This document shows positions 20,857-27,897 of a DNA stretch of 29,562 bases, in pieces. Source of the DNA: Blastococcus sp. (GTDB taxonomy: Bacteria; Actinomycetota; Actinomycetes; Mycobacteriales; Geodermatophilaceae); NCBI GenBank assembly GCA_025963345.1, contig JAOPUS010000433.1, forward strand, positions 1 to 29,562, in the 5' to 3' direction. The notes below the pieces were generated by a model. It did no database searches and was not told where the DNA came from. It worked only from the letters and a program-made list of their open reading frames with translations. How positions within the stretch are numbered: the first letter of the stretch is position 1; each line of letters begins with the position of its first letter. The position numbers and the translations under genes are program-made.

Positions 20857-22656
20857 GTGTGCGGAATTGTTGCCTGTCGAGGTCGTGAGCACGCGTCCGA
20901 CTTCCTGTTGGCAGCGCTCCGGCGGCTGGAATACCGGGGGTACGACTCGGCGGGTATCGCTGTCACCGGTACCGACCGGGATGACCTGCGAGCCACCCGT
21001 GCCGTCGGCCGCGTCGCGGCGCTGGAAGCCCGGATCGCCCTCGAGCGTCCGGCCCCAGGTCTCGGGATCGGCATCGGACACACCCGATGGGCCACCCACG
21101 GCGGTGTCTCGGAGCCGAATGCCCACCCGCACCGGGACTGCAACGGCGCGATCGCGGTGGTCCACAACGGCATCATCGACAACGCTGCCGAGCTCGAGGC
21201 CGAGCTCCGGGGACGCGGGCACGTCTTCACGTCCCAGGTCGATTCAGAGGTCATCGCGCATCTCGTCGAGGAGCTGTACGCGGAGACGGGATCACTCGCG
21301 GCGGCCACCGTGCGGGTCGTCGGCCGGCTCCGCGGCACCTGGGCGCTCGCGGTGACGGCGGCGTCCGCGGCGGAGGTCGTCCTCGCCTCGCACCGCTCGC
21401 CGCTGGTGGTCGGGTCCGGCCCCGACGCCCACTTCGCGGCCAGCGACATCACTGCGCTGGCCGGGACGGTCGGCTCCGTGTGTGTCCTGCGCGATGACGA
21501 CATCGTCGTACTGGGGGACCAGGTCACCTGGCTCGACCCCATGGGCCGGGAAGTTCCTCCCCGGGAGAGCGTGCGGCTCCAGTGGGCGGCCGAGGACATC
21601 GAGCAAGGCGCCTACGACGACTTCATGGAGAAGGAGATCGCGGAGCAGCCGTCGGTCGTCGGTCGGCTCCTCGAGCGCCTCCTGCCCGAGGTGCTCGACG
21701 GCGCGCTCTGGACGCAGCTGGACCTCCCCAGGCCGTCACGGCTGCGCTTCGTCGCATGCGGGACCTCGCTGCACGCTTCGCAGGTCGTCGCGCGCACGTT
21801 CGGGGCGCTGGCCGGTGTGCCGGCCGAGACCGTGGTGGCTTCCGAGTACGACGAGTTGGCGGCTTCCGGGCCGGACGAGGGTCTGCTCACCATCGCCGTC
21901 TCCCAGTCGGGCGAGACCTCCGACGTCCTGCACGCCCTCGAGGACGTCGGCGGCCCCGTCCTGGCCATCACCAATCGGCCGCACTCCTCACTCGCCCGGC
22001 GCAGCCACGCCGTGCTCGAGACCAGTGCGGGGCCGGAGATCGGGGTGGCGGCGACCAAGACGTTCACGACCCAGGTCGTCGCGGGAGCCGCCCTGGCGCT
22101 CTCGTTCGCGGCGGTGACCAAGTCCCTGGGCACAACGGCCGTCGCCCGGCACGCGCTGCGGCTCGGCAGCCTCCCGGGCCGGCTCGAGTCAGCTCACACG
22201 ACGGCGTTCCCGGTGGCCATGGCGCTCGCCGAGGAGCTGGCGGAGTCCCGGACGTTCTTCTTCGTGTCCCGGGGGGGCGGCCTGCCGTACGCGGCAGAGG
22301 GCGCGCTCAAGCTCAAGGAGATCACTTATCGCAATGCGGAGGCGATTCCTGCCGGCGAGTTCAAGCACGGGCCGATCGCGCTCATCGAGAAGGGGACGCC
22401 GGTCCTCGTGCTCGAGAACGGCGACGCCGCTCGCCTGGCCGGCTCGGTCGCCGAGCTCGCCTCCCGGGGGGCCCGCATCATCCGCATCGGTAGCGGCTCC
22501 GAGGACACCTTCCCGATCCTCTCCGGGCCCGCTCCGGCCTGGGGCCCTCTCGAGTCGGTCCTCGCGTTCCAGCACCTCGCGCGATGCCTGGCGGTCACGC
22601 TCGGGCGGGACGCCGACAAACCCCGCAACCTCGCCAAGTCAGTGACGGTGCTCTGA
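20857..22656 (+). CDS. glmS: Glutamine--fructose-6-phosphate aminotransferase (isomerising)
   Basis: Encodes 599 residues from GTG 20857 (GGAGG six bases upstream). The processed N-terminus would be CGIVACRG, with Cys as nucleophile of the glutaminase domain; GYDSAGIAV and GIGHTRWATHG are its conserved loops. Two SIS isomerase domains follow, with ACGTSLHASQVVARTFG, SQSGETSDVLHAL, TKTFTTQVVAGAALAL and GGGLPYAAEGALKLKEITY. The C-terminus KPRNLAKSVTVL is the family's active-site tail. It makes glucosamine-6-phosphate, the first committed step to UDP-GlcNAc. Placed before a GT2 synthase and deacetylases it probably boosts supply for an amino-sugar polymer and may be a second, dedicated copy. No glmS ribozyme is recognised upstream. 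Confidence 0.95.
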   Translation: MCGIVACRGREHASDFLLAALRRLEYRGYDSAGIAVTGTDRDDLRATRAVGRVAALEARIALERPAPGLGIGIGHTRWATHGGVSEPNAHPHRDCNGAIAVVHNGIIDNAAELEAELRGRGHVFTSQVDSEVIAHLVEELYAETGSLAAATVRVVGRLRGTWALAVTAASAAEVVLASHRSPLVVGSGPDAHFAASDITALAGTVGSVCVLRDDDIVVLGDQVTWLDPMGREVPPRESVRLQWAAEDIEQGAYDDFMEKEIAEQPSVVGRLLERLLPEVLDGALWTQLDLPRPSRLRFVACGTSLHASQVVARTFGALAGVPAETVVASEYDELAASGPDEGLLTIAVSQSGETSDVLHALEDVGGPVLAITNRPHSSLARRSHAVLETSAGPEIGVAATKTFTTQVVAGAALALSFAAVTKSLGTTAVARHALRLGSLPGRLESAHTTAFPVAMALAEELAESRTFFFVSRGGGLPYAAEGALKLKEITYRNAEAIPAGEFKHGPIALIEKGTPVLVLENGDAARLAGSVAELASRGARIIRIGSGSEDTFPILSGPAPAWGPLESVLAFQHLARCLAVTLGRDADKPRNLAKSVTVL

Positions 22657-22721
22657 CGGGGGCTGCGCCGACCAACTTCCCGGCGGATCACATTCAGGTC
22701 AATCATTAATGGGGGGAAATC

Positions 22722-22958
22722 ATGCAGTTAGCGGCAGCACATCTCGATGTTGTGGCGGCCCAGACATTCGGACGCGAAGAGGCCATGTTCCAGGGCCTGC
22801 TCTCGTTCATGGCATCGGTGAGCCTGACTCTGTGGGCAATGGTGCTGCTGACGGCCATCGTGCGCTTTGTCGCCTGCCACGTCCTGTACCGCCGTCGCCA
22901 ACTCCCGACAGTGCTCACAAGCCGAGCCGACGAAGAAAGTTCTCAGTATGTTGCTTGA
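22722..22958 (+). CDS. Small single-span membrane protein, possible synthase accessory subunit
   Basis: Encodes 78 residues from ATG 22722, with the strong ribosome site GGGGGG six bases upstream. A hydrophobic segment, SFMASVSLTLWAMVLLTAIVRFV, lies at about residues 28-50, followed by a basic stretch HVLYRRRQ, so the C-terminus should be cytoplasmic. It overlaps the GT2 synthase gene by 11 bases, so the two are co-translated. Small membrane partners such as PgaD/IcaD accompany PNAG synthases; this one is shorter and I see no sequence match, so the parallel rests on size and position only. Confidence 0.65.
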   Translation: MQLAAAHLDVVAAQTFGREEAMFQGLLSFMASVSLTLWAMVLLTAIVRFVACHVLYRRRQLPTVLTSRADEESSQYVA

Positions 22959-24291
22959 CGGGGTCCAGTTCTACCTGTTCGCCGGCGTCAGCCTGCTGTA
23001 CGTGGTGCACTTCGGGTTCTATCTCGTCGGAGCCAACTTCTACGACATCTGGCAGCACCGGCGGAGACATCATCTGGGCCGCCACACACTGGCGGGAGTT
23101 GAGGGGGAATATGCGGCCACGGCCGTGTGGACGCAGCCTTACACCGCCGAGGCTCCCGGCCTGGTCAGCATCGTCATCGCGGCTCACAACGAGGAACAGG
23201 TGATCGCCCGGTCACTCGACTCCATCCGCCTCAGCAGTTACCCGTTCTATGAAGTGCTCATCGCGGACGACGCCTCGACCGACCGCACCGAACGAGTGGT
23301 CCAGGACTATCGAGCCCGACACCCCGAGATGGACATCCAGCTGTACCGGATGCAGGAGAATGTCGGCAAGGGCGCCGCCCTCAATGCAGTGCTGCATCGC
23401 CACGCCCGGGGCGAGTACGTGATGACCCTGGACGCCGATTCGCTCATCACACCGAACGCTGTGGCGAATGCTCTGTCGTATTTCGAGGACCCGTGCGTGG
23501 CGGGTGTGGCAGCCAACGTCGAGATCATCGACGAGCCGACCGTACTCGGGGTGCTGCAACGATTCGAGCACATGATCGGATACCGATCGAAGAAGCTCTA
23601 CTCGGTGACGAGATGCGAGTTCGTCGTCGGTGGGGTCGCGTCCACCTATCGGATGCGAGTGCTGCGGAAGGTCGGGTTCTACGACACCGACACGCTGACC
23701 GAGGACATCGGCCTGAGCACGAAAATAGCCAGTCTGGGAAACCGGCGGTTCAAGCTGGTGTACGGCGCCGACGTGGTGGCGATGACCGAAGGCGTCCTGA
23801 CCTTCCGTGCGCTCGCCCGCCAGCGGTACCGGTGGAAGTACGGCAGCATGCAGAACCTGGTCAAGTACCGGCGGATGATCCTCAATCCGAGTCGTCGCTA
23901 CACCCGCACTCTGACGATGTACCGCATGCCGATGGCGGTCCTCAGCGAGTTCACCCTCCTGGTCTCCCCGCTGGCCTGGACCTACGCCGTGTACATATCG
24001 CTGACGCAGTACACGCCGGCTCTCGTGCTCGGCGCGTACGCGACGATCACGGCCTACACCCTGCTCACCATCTGGATGGACGAGAACCTCTCCAGGCAAG
24101 GACGCCTGCGGCTGTCGCTGTACGCGCCGACGGCGTATTTCGTCTTCTACATCATGGACCTGATCCAGCTGACCGCCATTGTGCGCTGCCTGATCAGGAC
24201 CCGATCGCTCGTCCGGCGCAGAGATGCGGGAAATACCTGGGCCTCGCCGAAGCGAGCCGGCAAGCTGGTGGTGACCGGCCATGCGGCCTAG
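22948..24291 (+). CDS. Processive GT2 polysaccharide synthase, PgaC/IcaA-like
   Basis: Encodes 447 residues from ATG 22948. One membrane helix lies at about 7-28, then the cytoplasmic catalytic domain: SIVIAAHNEE, ADDAS (Asp107-108), TLDADS (Asp162, Asp164), TEDIGLS (TED at 251-253) and QRYRW at 292-296, the full D, DxD, TED, QxxRW set of hyaluronan/chitin/PNAG-type synthases. About three more helices follow (328-352, 355-376, 392-415), which would form the export channel. The similarity of layout to poly-beta-1,6-GlcNAc synthase together with glmS and deacetylases suggests a GlcNAc polymer, but chitin-like or other beta-glycans are possible. Its end overlaps the next gene by 11 bases. Confidence 0.86.
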   Translation: MLLDGVQFYLFAGVSLLYVVHFGFYLVGANFYDIWQHRRRHHLGRHTLAGVEGEYAATAVWTQPYTAEAPGLVSIVIAAHNEEQVIARSLDSIRLSSYPFYEVLIADDASTDRTERVVQDYRARHPEMDIQLYRMQENVGKGAALNAVLHRHARGEYVMTLDADSLITPNAVANALSYFEDPCVAGVAANVEIIDEPTVLGVLQRFEHMIGYRSKKLYSVTRCEFVVGGVASTYRMRVLRKVGFYDTDTLTEDIGLSTKIASLGNRRFKLVYGADVVAMTEGVLTFRALARQRYRWKYGSMQNLVKYRRMILNPSRRYTRTLTMYRMPMAVLSEFTLLVSPLAWTYAVYISLTQYTPALVLGAYATITAYTLLTIWMDENLSRQGRLRLSLYAPTAYFVFYIMDLIQLTAIVRCLIRTRSLVRRRDAGNTWASPKRAGKLVVTGHAA

Positions 24292-26008
24292 CCGGGTGCT
24301 GCGCCATCCCCTCGTCGTCATCCCACTCGTGGCGGCCGTCATGACCATGGGCTGGCTGCGGTACACGCAGGGCCAGGAGAGCGTGAGCCGGGCGGACCCG
24401 GGTGCGGAACTGTTCGGCACAGCCGTCGAAGCGGTCGGTAACGCGGCGACCCGTGGCTGGCGCATCGACCACAGCCTCGATGCGAGCGTCTCCCTGACTG
24501 CAGGCTCCGGCAGCGTCGGCGACCTCGCGCTGGAGGTCGACGTCTCCCGCTACGTGTCGGGAGACGTGACTCTGACCAGCCCACGGATCGCCGTGACGCC
24601 TCAGCAGAACTACCTGTTCAAGACCTACTATTCGAGCGGGCCGGCATTCACGTTGCTGGCTCATTACTTCTACCTGGATGGCACCGACAGGCTGGTGGCG
24701 CTAGGCGACTACCCCGCGCACCCCAGGGCGCGATCCACAGTGAGCGCCGCCTTTTCCAGCGGCGACACAGTGAGCGCCGTCCAGTATGTCTTCCGCCTCG
24801 CATCAGTGGGGACGCTGCAGATCGACGGACCATATCTGCAACCGGCCCAGGACGTGTATGTCCCTGAGCCTCCTCCGTCGTCGCCCAACCTGATACCGAA
24901 TCCGTCGCTGGATGCAGACCGGTCCGGCATGCCCGCCCAGTGGTCGTTCTACCAATCAGGCTGGGCGAACGGGGAATACCTCGTCCAGTCCGACAGCAGA
25001 GGCAAGTATCTGGAGACGCAGATACGTGACTATCAGGGCGGCGAGGCGAAGTGGCAATACCCCCCCATACCGGTTCAGGCTGATCAGCACTACCGCTTCG
25101 CGGCGACCTACAGATCCGACCAGCAGGTCGACGTCGTGGCTGAGTTCGAGCTGAAGGGAGGAGGGCGCCAGTTCCTCAACCTGTCGACCGTTCCGCCCGC
25201 AGGAGACTGGACGACGCTGACCGAGGAGGTCCAGGTTCCTGCCGGCGCGACGTCGCTCATGCTGACCCTGGTCTCCCATGGCAACGGCACCACGGCAGTG
25301 CGCGACTACGAGCTCGTGGACGTGACCAGGCCCGGCGACGCCCGTTGGAATCGGCCCCTCGTCTCGATCACCTTCGACGACGGCTGGCAATCTGCCTATG
25401 ACCAGGCTGTCCCACTCATGCAGAAGTACGGGTACACAGGCACGTTCTACGTGAATCCGGCGACCATCGAGACGCGGCGTTTCCTGACGGCGAGCGAGCT
25501 CCAATCGCTTCATCGGACCGGAAACGACATCGCCGTCCACGGGTACGAGGACGGCGACCTGACGCTCCTCAGCGCCGACCGCATCGACTATCAGCTGGCC
25601 ACCGGGCGGGACGCTCTCGCCGAAGCCGGCCTGGAGCCGAACGATCTGGCCACTCCCGTCGGCAGGAGTGACGCCCAGGTGGAGTGGTATGCGCGCAAGT
25701 ACTTCCAGACAGTGCGCGGCATGGAAGCGGGCATCAATACCCGACAGAATCTCGACCCGTACAACCTGAAGGTCTTCTCCGTGGACAGTCACACGACGCC
25801 GGAAGCATTTGCGGGTGCGCTGACCGAGGCCAGGGAATCGGGCGGCTGGTTGATTCTCGTATATCACCAGATCTCCTCCCAGCCGGACGGATCTGACCGC
25901 GCCACCATCACCAAGAATGTGTTCGCGAGCCAGCTCGAGATGATCGGCGGCAGCGGCATCGCTGTCGAGCCGGTGTCGAGAGCGTTTGCGGAGGTGCGCG
26001 CAAATTAA
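24281..26008 (+). CDS. Membrane-anchored polysaccharide deacetylase-like protein with two N-terminal jelly-roll domains
   Basis: Encodes 575 residues from ATG 24281. The N-terminal helix (9-27) is an anchor or uncleaved signal. Two carbohydrate-binding-like beta domains lie at about 40-187 and 203-348, then a CE4/NodB domain. Motif 1 ITFDDG is intact (Asp366, Asp367), but motif 2 reads VHGYEDGDL, with Asp424 where the second metal His normally stands, and the RxPYG motif is replaced by TPVGRS. LVYHQ (His529) near the end is kept. It may still bind metal through Asp424, or may bind rather than deacetylate the glycan. The context with the synthase resembles PgaB/IcaB, which act on the polymer outside the membrane. 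Confidence 0.82.
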   Translation: MRPSRVLRHPLVVIPLVAAVMTMGWLRYTQGQESVSRADPGAELFGTAVEAVGNAATRGWRIDHSLDASVSLTAGSGSVGDLALEVDVSRYVSGDVTLTSPRIAVTPQQNYLFKTYYSSGPAFTLLAHYFYLDGTDRLVALGDYPAHPRARSTVSAAFSSGDTVSAVQYVFRLASVGTLQIDGPYLQPAQDVYVPEPPPSSPNLIPNPSLDADRSGMPAQWSFYQSGWANGEYLVQSDSRGKYLETQIRDYQGGEAKWQYPPIPVQADQHYRFAATYRSDQQVDVVAEFELKGGGRQFLNLSTVPPAGDWTTLTEEVQVPAGATSLMLTLVSHGNGTTAVRDYELVDVTRPGDARWNRPLVSITFDDGWQSAYDQAVPLMQKYGYTGTFYVNPATIETRRFLTASELQSLHRTGNDIAVHGYEDGDLTLLSADRIDYQLATGRDALAEAGLEPNDLATPVGRSDAQVEWYARKYFQTVRGMEAGINTRQNLDPYNLKVFSVDSHTTPEAFAGALTEARESGGWLILVYHQISSQPDGSDRATITKNVFASQLEMIGGSGIAVEPVSRAFAEVRAN

Positions 26009-26068
26009 CCAGGCACGCACCGCATCGGAGCAACACCAACGGGCAGTTGGAAAGGGTCAGGAGACGTT

Positions 26069-27871
26069 ATGAGGACAACAATCTCGAGAGGTACGAGGGC
26101 AGTCATCAGGCTGGCTGTGCTCACCATGGCGCTTGTCGGCATCACCGTGGGCCTGGTACCGGGGGTGGCGCAGGCCGCCGTCCAGAACCCGGCTGCGGCA
26201 CCGCTGGTGTCGTTCACGTTCGACGACGGTTTCCAGAGCGCGCTGACCCAAGCCGCACCCACCCTGCAGAAGTACGGGCTGACCGGCACCAGTTACGTCC
26301 CCACCGGCTGCGTCGGGATGACCACCGTGCCGAACACCTGCCGGGCCAGCGACACCACGCCGTACATGACGTGGGCGCAGATCAAGCAGCTCCAGACCAC
26401 CTACGGCTGGGAGATCGGGTCGCACACGGTCGATCACGTGTGCTTGGCGAGTTCCGGCGATGACTGCCAGGCCAACGTCCTGACGCCGGCGCAGATGGAG
26501 GCCCAGCTGGCCAACAGCAAGTCCGCGCTGGCAGCTCAGGGCATCAACGCCACCGCCTTCGCCCCGCCCTACGGCGACTACACCCCCGCGGTCGTCGCCA
26601 AGGTCGCCAAGTACTACTCGTCGATGCGTGGCTTCGCGGACCTGGGCAACAACGCCTGGCCGCTCGGCGACTACCTGATCAGGAACGTCCCTGTCCAGGA
26701 GGTCACCACCACGGTGGCCGCGCTGAAGGCGAAGGTCGACGAGGCCATCGCCACCAAGACCTGGGTGGTGTTCACCTTCCACGACATCGCGGTCACCCCG
26801 AGCAAGACCCCCGATGACTACCAGTTCGGCACGGCCGAGCTGGACCAGCTGGCCGCGTACGTGAAGACCAAGGTGACGGCCGGCCAGGTCCGTTCCGTCA
26901 ACGTCAGCCAGGGTCTCGTCACCGGCGACACCAACAAGCTGGCCAACAGCACCTTCAACAACGGCATCGGCGACGGCTGGACGACAGACTCAGCGACCAC
27001 CATCACCAAGGACACCGGTGGCAACGGCAGCTACCCCGACGCCACGAACTCGGTCAAGATGGTCTCGGCCGCCGGCGGCGCAGCCAAGCACCTCTTCTCC
27101 CCGGCTGTCAGCGTGAACCCCGCGACGACGTACCTGTTCAAGAACTTCCTGAACGTCGCTGCCATCACCACCGGTGAGGTCGGGTTCTACGTCGATGAGT
27201 ACAACGCGAGCGGGACCTGGGTCACGGGCCAGTACCTGAAGCGGGAGAACGCGAGGTTCGTCGAGGCCATGAACTTCACCTACAAACCGAGCTCGTCCAA
27301 TGTCGCGACGGCGAGACTGCAGGTGATCGTGACAGGCACCGGCATCACCGCCTACCTCGACAACGCGCAGATGCTGGCACTCGGGGCCGACACCCCGCCG
27401 CCGGCGCCGGCCAACCTGGTCGCCAACGGCACCTTCGATGCAGGAATCAGCGGTGGCTGGTCGACCAACGCGCCGACCACCATCGTCGCCGACAAGGCCA
27501 ACAACGGGAGCCCGGCGAACCCCGTCAACTCGGTCAAGCTGACGGCGACTGCCGGCAACACGCACCTGTTCTCACCCCGGGTGGCCGTGACGGCCACCAC
27601 CACGCCCACCAGCTACACGATCGCCTCGTACGTCAACGTCAAGACCCTGACCAGCGGCGAGGTGGGGTTCTACATCGACGAGTACAACGCGGCCGGCACC
27701 TGGATCTCCGGGCAGTACAAGGTCGGGGCCCGGGCGGTCGGGGTCCTGAACGCGAGCATGACGTACTCGCCGACCTCGACGAGTGTCGCCTCGGCGAGTC
27801 TGCAGGTCATCGTGGTGGGCAATTCGGGTATCTCGGCCTTCGTCGACGACGTCCGCTGGACGAAGAACTAG
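26069..27871 (+). CDS. Secreted polysaccharide deacetylase with two C-terminal carbohydrate-binding-like repeats
   Basis: Encodes 600 residues from ATG 26069 (AGGAG upstream). The signal peptide runs to AQA-AV (cleavage after about residue 36). The CE4 domain is complete: FTFDDG (Asp52, Asp53), SHTVDH (His119, His123), APPYGDY (165-171) and FTFHDI (His238). It should remove acetyl groups from N-acetylated glycans outside the cell. Residues 291-435 and 449-598 are two similar beta domains sharing N-x-TF-x-x-GI-x-x-GW and GEVGFYVDEYNASGTW / GEVGFYIDEYNAAGTW. They resemble the first domain of the upstream deacetylase, which has TPQQNYLFKTYY against NPATTYLFKNFL. A 60-bp gap separates it from that gene. 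Confidence 0.9.
   Translation: MRTTISRGTRAVIRLAVLTMALVGITVGLVPGVAQAAVQNPAAAPLVSFTFDDGFQSALTQAAPTLQKYGLTGTSYVPTGCVGMTTVPNTCRASDTTPYMTWAQIKQLQTTYGWEIGSHTVDHVCLASSGDDCQANVLTPAQMEAQLANSKSALAAQGINATAFAPPYGDYTPAVVAKVAKYYSSMRGFADLGNNAWPLGDYLIRNVPVQEVTTTVAALKAKVDEAIATKTWVVFTFHDIAVTPSKTPDDYQFGTAELDQLAAYVKTKVTAGQVRSVNVSQGLVTGDTNKLANSTFNNGIGDGWTTDSATTITKDTGGNGSYPDATNSVKMVSAAGGAAKHLFSPAVSVNPATTYLFKNFLNVAAITTGEVGFYVDEYNASGTWVTGQYLKRENARFVEAMNFTYKPSSSNVATARLQVIVTGTGITAYLDNAQMLALGADTPPPAPANLVANGTFDAGISGGWSTNAPTTIVADKANNGSPANPVNSVKLTATAGNTHLFSPRVAVTATTTPTSYTIASYVNVKTLTSGEVGFYIDEYNAAGTWISGQYKVGARAVGVLNASMTYSPTSTSVASASLQVIVVGNSGISAFVDDVRWTKN
26939..27373 (+). repeat. Carbohydrate-binding-like domain, repeat unit 1
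   Basis: Codes residues 291-435 of the secreted deacetylase. It shares motif order with the unit at 27413: start LANSTFNNGIGDGW, then HLFSPAVSV, VGFYVDEYNASGTW and ARLQVIVTGTGITAYLD. The two units differ widely outside these motifs, so the duplication is not recent. Confidence 0.7.
27413..27862 (+). repeat. Carbohydrate-binding-like domain, repeat unit 2
   Basis: Codes residues 449-598, parallel to unit 1: LVANGTFDAGISGGW, HLFSPRVAV, VGFYIDEYNAAGTW and ASLQVIVVGNSGISAFVD. A Pro-rich linker, DTPPPAPA, joins the units. Confidence 0.7.
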
Positions 27872-27897
27872 ACCGCACCGGGAGGACTGAGCAGCAC

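Noticed and set aside
20600..20857. glmS ribozyme
   Set aside because: The leader has simple hairpins only, and I could not find the conserved ribozyme core; it is also unusual in actinobacteria.
20673..20888. 71-codon ORF running into the start of glmS
   Set aside because: It has a weak ribosome site, no domain, and overlaps the well-supported glmS start in another frame.
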